From contig NZ_AP025286.1 in the NCBI RefSeq assembly GCF_036492245.1, positions 992,001-1,056,000 on the forward strand: 64,000 nt of DNA. The letters are read 5' to 3'. Positions 31,722 to 43,200 of this stretch are shown piece after piece (position 1 is the first letter of the stretch; every line of letters starts with the position of its first letter). The position numbers were made by a program, and so were the translations under genes. Source of the stretch: Treponema bryantii. Lineage in GTDB: Bacteria > Spirochaetota > Spirochaetia > Treponematales > Treponemataceae. Under the pieces are notes generated by a model that was not told where the DNA came from, did no database searches, and saw only the letters and a program-made list of their open reading frames with translations.

Positions 31722-33659
31722 TTGATAAAAAAAGTCTTTTTTTCCATTACATTATCATTTTTGCTATTATTGCCTGTAAATGCAATTGAATTAGTTTTTT
31801 CAGGTACACCAGAGCTGCTTTTTCCTTTTCTAACAGGAGGATTGGAAAAATATGATTCGCTTGGTTTTGGTGGTATGCTGGATACTGGTGTTGCTTTATG
31901 GGATACATTGAATGTTGGAACAACAGCAGGTTTTTACGCAGTTCCTAAAATGTCATCTTCAAAGCTTCGTGAATCAGAAGCAAAAAATGTTTTCTTTGTT
32001 CCTGTCGGCTTAAAGGTTGGTGTAACTCTTTATCCTTTTTCACGAATTTCTTTTTCTGCAGGTGTTTCTGGTGGACCGAGTCTGGCTCTTTCAGGCTCTG
32101 CGATTCATTATCAGCCGTGGTATAGGGCAGATGCATCTTTTGCATTCAGAATTAATCCGTCATTTTCTGTTGGTCTTTCTGCGTCCTGGATGGATATTCA
32201 GTATGACAGCTGGGTCAGAAATCCACTTTTACAAGGTGTATCTGGTGGAGTGTCTGTGACTTATCGATATGACACAAAAAAATCAACAGGTAGTGTAAGT
32301 GCAACTGCAGAATGTGACGACAGTGTTTTCCCTTTGATCGCTTCAATTTATAAAGAAAACAGTTTTGGTAATATTTATATTTCAAATGATGAAACTGCTG
32401 AAATCAGAAATGTACATGTATATATTCGTGCAGAGGGCTATACTGCTTCAGATATTGAGTGTGGCTCAATTTCAGTATTGCGCAAGCATAAGACAGAAGT
32501 TATCCCGCTGATTGCTGATTTTTCAAGTTCTATCTTGCAGTTTACAGAAAACGGACAGATTCCTGCTGAAGTAAAAATTGATTATGAACTTCTTGGTCAG
32601 AAAAGAACTGCTGTTTCTCAAATAATAATTCCAATTTATAACCGTAATCAGACAAGATGGGTGGACCCTGCTGTACTTGCAAGTTATGTTTCTGCTTCTT
32701 CTCCAGAAGTAATGGAGTTTTCAAAGTCTCTTGTTGGAGTTGCCCGCCGATATCTTCGTTCAGGTCTTAATCGTAATATGCAGTTTGCAATGTATCTTTT
32801 TGAAGGTATGCGTCAGGCTGGAATAAAATACGAGGAAGATTCTTCTTCACCTTATGATACTTATCATCTTAATCTTGAAACTCTTGATTATATCCAGTAT
32901 CCATATCAGACAATGCTTTATAAAGCAGGTGATAAAGATGAGGTAGGAATTCTGTTGATTTCACTTCTTCAGTCAGTTGGTATTCAGACTGGTTTTATTG
33001 CAACTGCTGATGATTTTATTGTTCTTTTTAATACTGAGATTTCTGAAAATCATATAGATAACTTCTTTGATGGTTCGGATCGCGTTCTTGTTCTTGATGA
33101 TGGTAATGTCTGGCTGCCTCTTTCAATGAAAGTATTCGGTGAAGGTTTTATAAACAGCTGGTACAAAGCCGTTGAAGAATTTATGGCTGTTACAGAAGCA
33201 GAAGAAGATTATTCTTATGTTGATATTTCTTCGGCATGGACTTATTATCCGCCGGCAAGTTTCTATAGTGGCGAAAATGTTGCTCTTAATACATCGGAAA
33301 AGAAAATATCAGAAATCGTAGAAACTGATATTTCTCGTTATATTACAGCAGAGTTTGGTCCTCAGATTGCAGCTGTACAAAACAGAATATTGCAGGAAGG
33401 CGCTTCGGCAACCCTTTATAATCAGCTTGGTTTGCTCTATGTTCGTGCCGGAATGTATTCCAGCGCAATTCCTGTTTATCAGCTTTCGGCAAAAATGGGA
33501 TCAATCCCTGCTATGAATAATCTTGGTAACATTGCTTCTATGCAGAAAAATTATAAAGAGGCAATGTCTTGGTATCAGAAAGTACTTGAGCTTGATCCGG
33601 AGAATAAAACTGCTTTGTCTAACCTTAATCGAATCCAGAGTGAGCTGAAGAATGAATAA
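31722..33659 (+). CDS. Barrel/TPR protein with inactive transglutaminase-like region
   Basis: 645 residues from a TTG with GGAG upstream. A signal peptide (1-20) precedes a strand-rich region (~22-188) like a small outer-membrane barrel, then a beta-sandwich (~195-310), a transglutaminase-like region (~315-480) and C-terminal TPR repeats (~565-640). It is a paralog of the next gene over its whole length before that gene's long tail. The triad positions are all changed: the catalytic Cys is K405, the His is D431 and the acid is Ser near 467. It is probably a non-catalytic partner. The next start is 15 bp after the stop. Confidence 0.7.
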   Translation: MIKKVFFSITLSFLLLLPVNAIELVFSGTPELLFPFLTGGLEKYDSLGFGGMLDTGVALWDTLNVGTTAGFYAVPKMSSSKLRESEAKNVFFVPVGLKVGVTLYPFSRISFSAGVSGGPSLALSGSAIHYQPWYRADASFAFRINPSFSVGLSASWMDIQYDSWVRNPLLQGVSGGVSVTYRYDTKKSTGSVSATAECDDSVFPLIASIYKENSFGNIYISNDETAEIRNVHVYIRAEGYTASDIECGSISVLRKHKTEVIPLIADFSSSILQFTENGQIPAEVKIDYELLGQKRTAVSQIIIPIYNRNQTRWVDPAVLASYVSASSPEVMEFSKSLVGVARRYLRSGLNRNMQFAMYLFEGMRQAGIKYEEDSSSPYDTYHLNLETLDYIQYPYQTMLYKAGDKDEVGILLISLLQSVGIQTGFIATADDFIVLFNTEISENHIDNFFDGSDRVLVLDDGNVWLPLSMKVFGEGFINSWYKAVEEFMAVTEAEEDYSYVDISSAWTYYPPASFYSGENVALNTSEKKISEIVETDISRYITAEFGPQIAAVQNRILQEGASATLYNQLGLLYVRAGMYSSAIPVYQLSAKMGSIPAMNNLGNIASMQKNYKEAMSWYQKVLELDPENKTALSNLNRIQSELKNE

Positions 33660-33674
33660 GAGAGAGTTTAAAAA

Positions 33675-36600
33675 GTGTCGGGAAAACAATCTAAAAAAAT
33701 AAGAAAGGTAAAACGATTTTCTAAAAAGGCAGTGATAGGTTCGGCTGCTGCTATTCTCTGTACTGCGCCTGTGGTTCCTGAGGGTGGAGAATTCATCTTG
33801 AGTGTATTCCCACACATCTCTTTCCCTATCATAAAATTTGATGAAAGTCTTGCAACCGGCTTTGGTGGTGGAGTTGCACTTACATACAGGCCTGTTGAGT
33901 TCTTTAATGTTTTTGCAGAAGGTGATTATAAGCAGTATCGTTTTAATACAAAAGAGGATATTGGTGATATTTCTGTAATCGGTGGTAAGGTTGGTGTCGG
34001 ATATCATTTACCGATAACTGACCGAATCGGTATGGATATAAATGCCGGTGTCGGATATTACAACTCTACATACGATAACGGACAGGGCTCTTCTGGTTCA
34101 AAATCAACTGTAAACGGACTTAGCGTTACTGGTTCCATTGCCTTCTCTTATAAAATCAATCCGGTTTTTGCAGTTTCTGCTGGTGGAGCTGTTGAACATC
34201 TGGCTTATAAAGATGGTAAGTTTATTACAAGTGCAGATGTAAATCCTGCTCTTTCTATAAATCTTACTAAAGCTTTTTCTAATAAAGCAAATGTTAGTTT
34301 TGATTCTGCAAATTTAAAACCTGTCTTCCCGGTTTTCTATTCATGGTATAACGACAATCCATTCGGCACTATTGAAATCAGCAATCATGAAGATGCTGCT
34401 ATAACAGATGTTCAGGTTTCATTCTATCACCCTGAGTATATGGGGCAGCCAAAGAATTGTGGTGGAACTAAAATCCTTTACAGGGGCGAGACTCTTACGG
34501 TTGATCTTAAAGCTTTTTTCAACGAGCAGATGCTCAACCTCAATGAGAAAAATGATTCTCTTACAACCATTACTGTTGAATATAAATATCTTGGTTCAAA
34601 GAGATCTGCTACATTCCCATTGATAGTTCCTGTTTACGGACGAAACAATATGTCATGGGAAGATGACCGCTGTGCTTCTGCTTTTGTATCTTCTAAAGAC
34701 CCTGCTGCTATGTGGTTTGCCAAGTATGTTGTTTCTACTATCAGAGATAATGTACGTAACGGCTTACCTACAAACATTCAGTATGCAATGGGTATTTTTG
34801 AAGCTCTTGATCAGTTCGGTATAAACTACGTAAAAGATCCGACTTCAGCATTTGAAGACAATGTCGGAACAGCTTCAATTGACTTCCTTCAGTTCCCATA
34901 TCAGACACTTATGTATCGTGGTGGAGACTGTGATGACCTTTCAATTCTGGTCTGTTCACTTTTTGAATCTATAGGAATTAAAACTGCGTTTATTACAGTT
35001 CCTGGTCATATTTTTATGGCTTTTGATTCCGGCTTTACAGTAGAGCAGGCTAAAGAGTATTTCATTAATCTTGATGAATTTATTGTTGATGGAGACAATG
35101 TCTGGGTTCCTCTGGAAATTACACTTACTGATGAAGGGTTTAATCAAGCCTGGCATAAGGGTGCCTGGGAATGGAATGTTGCCAATAGAAAGGGCAGTGC
35201 AATGCTCTACAAGATGGAAGATTCCTGGAAAATCTATAGACCTGTAAATGTTCCTGGTGCAACTGCACGCTTTACTTTGCCGGAAGAACAGTATGTGGCA
35301 AAGCTTTTTTCTCATTCTGTTGATCAATTTGTTATGGAGCAGATTGCTCCAAGAATTGCATATTATGAAAATAGAATTGCAGCAGCTCCTTCAGCACAAA
35401 ACTATAATGATTTAGGTGTTCTGTATGCACGTTATGGACTTTTTGAACTTGCAGAGCAACAGTTCCGTGTAGCCCGCGAGAAAAAATATCTTCCTGCATA
35501 TTTAAATACTGCAAATCTTTATTTTTCTATAAAAGATTATGAAAGAGCTCAAAACTGGTATAACGAAGTTCTTTCAAAAGATGACTCTGTGATTTTAGCA
35601 ACTCTTGGTCTGGCACGCTGTTCATATGAACTTGGAGATTATACTTCATGTGATACCTATTATGAGCAGGTATATAATACTAACCATGACCTTGCTAAAA
35701 AGTATTCGTATCTGGGTGCATTCGAAGAAACAACGGGAAGAAGTTTCTCGCTTGCAGACAGACTTGAAAATACAATCTGGATAAACAGTCTTGAAAATGA
35801 AAAAACTGTTCCTGGTGTTCAGAATGTTCAGAATCAGGTTGCAGTTCAGACTACAGATGTAATATTAAAAACTCCGGCTTCAGAGCAGAAATCACCAGAC
35901 TTGGAAATCAATAAACAGGTTGCGGTAGTAGTACCAGCAGCTACCGAAGAGAAAAGTGAAAAATTAGAAAAAGAAGAAGAACCTCTTACAGGTGGTGATG
36001 GTGATGACGATGCTAATGGAGAAAATTCTGAAGATACAGCAGATAAGATTGTAACTGAAGTTGTCGAAGATACCGTTGCAGAAGAAGCTGTAAATGAGAC
36101 ATACGTTGGAATTGCTTCTGAGCTTGAATTCAGTTTCCTTACAATAGATGACCTTGTAGCACTCGCAGAAGAAAAACTTGAACAACCTGTTCAGCTTGAA
36201 AAGACTGAGTTTGTTGAGCCTGCGGAAGTTGAGGTTGCTGAGAAGTCAGAAGTTGTAGTGCCAACAGAATCTTTTGAATTAGCAGAACAAACTGAAATTT
36301 CAGTACAGACAGAAATTACCGAGCCAAAAGAACTTGTTGAGACATTAGAACTTGCTGAGGCAACAGAAAATGCAAAGCCTGCTGAAATTGCTGCACAGTC
36401 TATAATTACAGAAGAATCTGCCCCTGTAGAACTTGCGGAAAATACTGAAGAAAGCATCGAACAAACAGCAGAAGAAGAAACTCTCGTACCACAGCCTGAA
36501 ACTACAGCCATAGCAGAAGTTGAAGAACCTGTTATCGATTCTGAGATTATAGTTGCAGAGCCTGTTGAAGCTTCTGTTACTTCTTTAATCACCGACGTCC

Positions 36601-37280
36601 CATTACGCGCCGTTCCAAGATTTACAACACAGCCATCAGAAGAATGGGCTCCAAAAGAAGCCTACGAAGTAGAGTCAATTCCAGGAATGAAATCATTCGA
36701 AGAAGAAATGGGCGTTTACCAGAATGAAAAGGCATTCCTTTATAAAGACGAATATGATTTTGCCGTAAATCCTGGAGAAAAAGTTGAAGATAAAAAAGAC
36801 ACAGAAATTACTCAGAATACAGTTCTTGAAGTAAATCCGTTTACAAGCTTCCTTTCAGAAAAAGAAGCTGCAAAGGTTGAAGCAATCACTAAGTTTAGGC
36901 TTGAGAATATAACGGAGAAAGTTTCAGAAAAAATTACCGAGACAGTTTCGGATTCTGTTCCTGAAACACTACCTCAGGTTTTGTCAGAAACTGTAGCACA
37001 GACAGTATCAGAAACTATTACTGAATCTATATCTGAAAACACTGCAGAGACAGTTACAAACACTACCATCACTTCTGTTGAACAGATTCCAGTACCTGAA
37101 GTTATTCCAGAGGCTGAAATTGCAACATCAGAAGAAACTGCCGTAGCAGTACCAGTAGTAACGGAAACAACGGTTGATGAACCGAATAATAAATCAAAAA
37201 TCCCAGTTATTGCCGCAACAGCAGGAATTGCCGCCGCTATTGCAGCTTTATTTATAGCAAAAAAAAGGAAAGAAAAATGA
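33675..37280 (+). CDS. Barrel/transglutaminase-like/TPR protein with C-terminal anchor
   Basis: 1201 residues from a GTG with GAGAGAG upstream. The order is: a basic N-terminus and hydrophobic segment (~18-40), a barrel-like region (~45-195), a beta-sandwich (~215-340), a transglutaminase-like domain (~345-490), TPR repeats (~575-680), a ~480-residue Glu- and Val-rich acidic linker, and a membrane helix (~1172-1193) ending in KKRKEK. The likely triad is C419 in GGDCDD, H445 in PGHIF and E481 in WVPLEIT. The domain could act as a protease, amidase or cross-linker. The stop overlaps the next ATG by four bases, so translation is coupled to the giant lipoprotein. Confidence 0.7.
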   Translation: MSGKQSKKIRKVKRFSKKAVIGSAAAILCTAPVVPEGGEFILSVFPHISFPIIKFDESLATGFGGGVALTYRPVEFFNVFAEGDYKQYRFNTKEDIGDISVIGGKVGVGYHLPITDRIGMDINAGVGYYNSTYDNGQGSSGSKSTVNGLSVTGSIAFSYKINPVFAVSAGGAVEHLAYKDGKFITSADVNPALSINLTKAFSNKANVSFDSANLKPVFPVFYSWYNDNPFGTIEISNHEDAAITDVQVSFYHPEYMGQPKNCGGTKILYRGETLTVDLKAFFNEQMLNLNEKNDSLTTITVEYKYLGSKRSATFPLIVPVYGRNNMSWEDDRCASAFVSSKDPAAMWFAKYVVSTIRDNVRNGLPTNIQYAMGIFEALDQFGINYVKDPTSAFEDNVGTASIDFLQFPYQTLMYRGGDCDDLSILVCSLFESIGIKTAFITVPGHIFMAFDSGFTVEQAKEYFINLDEFIVDGDNVWVPLEITLTDEGFNQAWHKGAWEWNVANRKGSAMLYKMEDSWKIYRPVNVPGATARFTLPEEQYVAKLFSHSVDQFVMEQIAPRIAYYENRIAAAPSAQNYNDLGVLYARYGLFELAEQQFRVAREKKYLPAYLNTANLYFSIKDYERAQNWYNEVLSKDDSVILATLGLARCSYELGDYTSCDTYYEQVYNTNHDLAKKYSYLGAFEETTGRSFSLADRLENTIWINSLENEKTVPGVQNVQNQVAVQTTDVILKTPASEQKSPDLEINKQVAVVVPAATEEKSEKLEKEEEPLTGGDGDDDANGENSEDTADKIVTEVVEDTVAEEAVNETYVGIASELEFSFLTIDDLVALAEEKLEQPVQLEKTEFVEPAEVEVAEKSEVVVPTESFELAEQTEISVQTEITEPKELVETLELAEATENAKPAEIAAQSIITEESAPVELAENTEESIEQTAEEETLVPQPETTAIAEVEEPVIDSEIIVAEPVEASVTSLITDVPLRAVPRFTTQPSEEWAPKEAYEVESIPGMKSFEEEMGVYQNEKAFLYKDEYDFAVNPGEKVEDKKDTEITQNTVLEVNPFTSFLSEKEAAKVEAITKFRLENITEKVSEKITETVSDSVPETLPQVLSETVAQTVSETITESISENTAETVTNTTITSVEQIPVPEVIPEAEIATSEETAVAVPVVTETTVDEPNNKSKIPVIAATAGIAAAIAALFIAKKRKEK

Positions 37281-40200
37281 GAAACTTAAACAAACTCTTA
37301 TCAGTATTTTTATTTACAGGACTTCTCTTTATTACAGCATTATCAGTGACAGCCTGTGACAGCTGGATGTCAAATGATAACTTCATGTCAGAGATAGAAT
37401 CAGAAGTTCACGATGCAAACGCTGCAGAAATCAATGTTTATATTCGTTATGCAAATGCAAAAATGGGATCTACAGAACCTTCTGGAAATACACGAATGAA
37501 GGTAGATGTTGCTTCAAAAATTTCGGCAATTACAAGTGATGACTACGGCTTTATAAAATGGGCTGCTTTCTCAACAGAAGATTTTGCAACCACTAAACAG
37601 CATTCCAATCTTATTTTCATAAATGAAGATGATTACAACACAAATTTTAAGGATAAAGAACTTCCAGCTTCAGTTGTTAAATTTTCAAATGATAAAAGTC
37701 CTTCAACTGAAGTAAAAGTATTATCTTCAAGAACTGATGTTTTTATTATTCCGATTGTAACAAATAGACCTACCTATGTTCAGTCAGTTCCAGCCAATGC
37801 GGACTATAACGTTGTAAAAAATACATCTATCCGAATTCTTTTCTCAAAGCCTCTTGATGAATCTACAATTTATGATTCAGAAGGAAACTTGAACTATTCA
37901 ATTACCACAAGTTCAGCAACCCTTAATGACGATGAAGAAATTGAAGCAAAAGATATTACAGATTTCTTTAGTCACAAATTAAGTGATTCTGGAAAAATGC
38001 TCACCTTAAAACTTAAGGAAGAAGAAGACGAAGATGGCAATAAATTAATCAAGAACTTACTTGATAACCGTCAGCGAATTACAGTCATCCTTTATGAAGG
38101 ACTTTGTGACCGCTACGGTTTTTCAATGAACGGTAACTATACCTTCAGTTTCCAGACAGGAACAAATACAGATACACTTGCTCCAATTATCGAAGTACTT
38201 GTGGGTGGACCGGGAGATATTTGTACAGGTTTTGTTTCTTTCCATGATGGAGAAATTGACGGTAAAGCAACAACAGCAGCAAAAAATGCTCCAAAAGATA
38301 TCAATAGCACAGAATATACAGATGCTTTGCTTGCTCAGCGTGTAAAAGATAAATTAAATATTTATGTAAAGGCAAATGATATTATTGCATCTGGAAACAC
38401 AGATATTAACCCTGCAAAAGACTTAAGCGAAGATAACGTAAACTACATTGCAATTAGTGCTTCTCTTTATATTGAAAATACAGATGAAAAAGGAAATCCG
38501 GTAACTGCAAATCGTGATGATCTTGAAACAACTATTCCAAAGAAAAATAATATTTACATTCCGGGAACAATAAGTGCAAATGCAGAAATAAATAATCTTT
38601 TCACAGAAATTGTACCGTTAGATAAAAATGGCACTAAGTATTCTGGAGGAACTATTTATACTTATGATATAAGTGGACTGCCAGATGGTCTTATTAAAAT
38701 TGATGTCTGGGGTATTGATATGACAGGAAACAGCGGAGGAGATAAAGAAGCTGGTGCCGCATATTATACAAAACACGATAACGGTTACAAATCAATCTTT
38801 GTTGTAAAAGATAGTACTCCAATCAATTCTGATTTAGTAAGAAAGAATAAGCTTGTAAAATCAAAATCTGAAGCAGCTCCTTATGGCTGGTACAACAGTG
38901 AAACTTTAGGAACAATGCAGCTGTTTGATACTGCACAGGATAAGATTGTTGATAGCGGTAATCAGAAACTTCGTTCATTAGATAATAATCTTTTCTGGTC
39001 ATTTATTGTAGGAAAGAACAGCAGTACTCCAGATGTTTCATCAAAAGATTGGGTTCGTATTCACAGTGAAACTTCTGGTGAAAGTCTTTTATATTCTCTT
39101 AAGAATGCAAAAGCAGCACAGGATGGTCCGGTAGATATTACACTTTACTTAAAAGATGATATGGGCAATATTTCTGAGCCTGTAGTTCTCGACTCAATCA
39201 TGTATGATAATACTAAGCCAACTGTTAAACTTCTTGATAATTATGGTGACTTTGTAGATGCAAACGGAAATAAAGCTCTTCACAGTTCTAAAGACGCAGT
39301 AATCAGCCAGATTCTTAAAGTTGCATTTGAAGAATTAAATGAAGATGATAACGGAAGTGGTATCCGCCGTCTTGAAATACATGTAAAGAAAGATAACACA
39401 GAAGTTGCAGTTCCTCTTGATTCACAAAAGTTTAAAGTTGTGTATGCAGATTCAACAATTGAAAATCCAACTCCTTCTTCAACTGGTATTCGTGAAATTA
39501 AAATTGCTTCAGATGATCAGGCTTCAACAAATAATCTTAAAGCATTTAATGTAACCGATGCTTCAAAGATTACAACAGGAACCTTATTCATTTACGGACT
39601 TACCCTTGGTGAGGATGATGGTGATTATACAGTAACTGTAGATCTGTTTGACTCTGCAATGAATAAAACAACAACTTCTGCAAAAACACTTATTTCCCGA
39701 GATACAACAGCTCCAGTCGTTAATAAGGTAAAGGTTCTTAATGCACAGTCACGTACAGTTTATGGTGATGCGACAGCAGCTAAAACCTGGTGGATGCCAA
39801 AAGATTATTATGATGAAAACAAAAAACTCACAAAGGTTTCTTTAAATGTTGAAATCAATGAATCTGGCTCAGGCCTTGAATATATTAAGGTAGCAGATGA
39901 TATCGGCTTTACAACAGATACCAAACTTAAGAGAGACAATAATTATCTTGTTGCTGGAAAAGATTATTCTCTTGATACTTCAAATAATACAATCAGACTG
40001 CTTGATAATTATACAGCAGCTCTTAAAGGTTCTCCTGTAACACCAATCGTGATAACTCTTGAGAATGTAGAACTGAAAAAGATAAATGATGATACAGGTA
40101 ATAAGCTTCATTTGCATGTTGATGATTTTGTAAATAACAGTGGTTCAAATATTGTTGCTGGTACAAGCGGCAGCAATTCGCAGTTTACTGTTTACTATCC

Positions 40201-43200
40201 TGATGAAACAACCGGTACTCTTATTTTTGCTGATAATACAGCTCCTGTAATTGCAGCTCTCAAAGTAGAAGATACGGCCAATACAACTGCAAACATGATC
40301 AGCAAGGCTTATGATAAAGATCATTTTACAGATAAAAAGGATGTCGTTCTTACTCTTACACTTACAGCCGAAGAACTTTCAAAGGGTAGTGGTATAAAGA
40401 CAATTTACCTTTCAGACAATGCAGTATTTACAGCCGCAACAAAGATTTTTGTAGATGGAATAGAACTTACAAATGGTTATGATTTCTCTGCAGATAAAAA
40501 ATCAGTTAATTTCGATAAGGTATTTACTAGTGCAAATGTAATAAAATTTACAAATGTTCAGATTGTTTCAGATACAGAAGGGGCTCAGGTTATAACAGCA
40601 GGTATCACAGACTTTGTTGGTCTGAAATCTGAAAACAAAAACTCTAATACAATTATTTATGATGTTACAAAACCAAAGATTAATGATAATGATGGTATAA
40701 ATTGGGTAGAAGCAGATACAGGTGTTACACTTGAGTGCGAAGGTGACTGGGTAGTAGATACACAGAAACTTAAAATCAACTTTACAGAAGCAACTTCCGG
40801 TGTAAAACTTATTAAATTTTCAATTCATCTTCTAAACAATACAACAGATATATTTGAAAATCCTTTTGATTCTGGTTCTGACTTCAAACTATATTATAAT
40901 GATGTAGAACTGATTAAAGGTACAGATTATTCAATTGATTCAAACAAACAATTCATTGTTTTAACAACTCCAAAGACTTCAGGAAGCTTTAAATTTGAAA
41001 ACCTTAAACTCACAAATACAAATATACAGGGAACTTATGTAATTGACGTTGACTTACTCGATGCGGCAGAAAATACGATTAATTGTTCTAAGTCAATTGC
41101 AATTGATAGTATCCCTCCTGAATTAAATGATAAGCTTATAATTCCAGGCGTGATTAATGCAAAAGAACTTATCGTAAATGGTGGTTCTCAAATATTGGCA
41201 GAAGATATAGCTGGCTGTGGAAACAACTGGCTTAAGTATGCAGATGTAGGTGGTACAGATAAGGCTGCTGATTCTATTCCAGTTTTGATTACAATCGAAG
41301 AACAGGGCTCTGGTATTAAGGTTATTACTTTCGGTGAAAATGCAGTTCTTGATAATAACCGTACACAGCTATGGGCTGTTGATGAATATGGAAATCCTGT
41401 TTATGACTTGAAAGAGCCTCCTGCAGGAACTGCTGCAAAATCATATACAGTAAATTCACAGAATAAAACTATTACAATTGATAATTCTATAGATGCTCTG
41501 AATGCAAATGGAGATAACCTGAAGTTCAAGGTTATGGTTAAGAATGTAGGTATTGATATTAAAGATACTGAAACCACAGTTTCTAAAAACAAAATTACAG
41601 TAAAAGTTCAGGACGTTGCAATGCACGAAACAGGAGATATAGATACCTATGAAAGCTATATTTATTCTGACAGCCGCATGCCTGCAACTCCAACAGATTT
41701 TAAACTTATAGACCGTGCATATTCAAAAGATGCCTCTATACCAACAATTGCCGCTTCAGAAAACTACACAAATGAGACAATTGTAGATATGGAATTCAAA
41801 CTTGACGGTTCAGAAAAAACTGGTTCAGGTTATCATGAGTTTAGAATTAGTGGTGCAAGATTTACAGATAATTCAGTTATATCAATGACAACAATTGATG
41901 GAAATGAAGCTGTTTTGTGTAATGGTTCTGCAATTCCATTTGTATTGTCAGAAGACAAAATGACACTTACTCTTAAGACAACTGGTACAAATGCAGAAAA
42001 CTATGTAGTACGCCAGGCTGTAAAGGTTAAGATTACAAATGTTGAGCTTACAAATGGAATTCAATCTGTAACTTCTGGAACTGAAAGAGAAGTTTTACTC
42101 ACTGCTTATGACCTTATAGGAAGATATAATTCAGCTGCAAGTGACAAAATCTGGTTCGATAATACTCCTCCAGAATTAGAGAAAATATTTACAGCAAATT
42201 ACTCTTCAAGTTCTTATAGTGGTGTACCTTCATATTATGTACCAACTATAAATGTTTACCCACATGCAAACGATGAAAATGGAACTGGTGTCTTGATTAA
42301 TTATGGTACAGAAACAAATGTTCCAACATTCTATACTGCAACAACTTACAATACTGGTTTCTATCAGTATAACGGACAGGTTTCAAGTTCATCATCATCG
42401 TTAAATACAAACTTTACTCATGGTGCTGTTCTTGGAATCCGTGCAAAAGATACAACAAAACTGGGCGGTTATTTCACAAGAAAAGATGATACTACACCAA
42501 AAACATTCCTTTATTATTCTTTAGATTCTAATTTCTCAAAAACAAAATCAGCTCTTCTTACAAGTGGAACAAACCTCAGTTCTGATAAGCGTGGTTCACG
42601 ACCTACAGCTACAGATGATTCTGAAGCTCTCTGGTTTGGTTTTACAACTGGAAAATACTCTGCAGTAATTGTCGATGAGGCCGGTAACTGTAGCGAAATA
42701 TTCCATTTTGCTGTTGTACAGGATACAACAAAACCTGTAAAAGAATGGGGCAGTGGCAGCAATGCAGACAGCCTTAATAATCGTGTTCTTTTGCAGATGC
42801 CGGATAACAGTGCAAAGGCTTATACAAATTCAGCCATTACAGTAGCAAATAGTAATGAATTCCGTAGATTCTGGGCATGTTCTAGTTCTGCTTATAGCAT
42901 ACGAACTAAAAAATATGTAACAAAGAAAACTAGTAACAAATATAAGATTCAATTAAATCTTGGTGGAACATATACTTCAGCAACACCAATCACAAAAATT
43001 GATGGTTCAGAAGCAAGTACAACAACCTCTTATTCTGACCTTTCTTCAACAATAAGTTCTTCTCCAATTGAAATGTATGCAATCAGTACATTCTATGGTT
43101 CTTGGCCTACTAGTGCAGATGGTAATAGTACAAGCGGTAAATACAAATATTCTCCAGTTGTTCCAAAAGGAACTACTTTCCCTAGTGGACAGGCACATTT

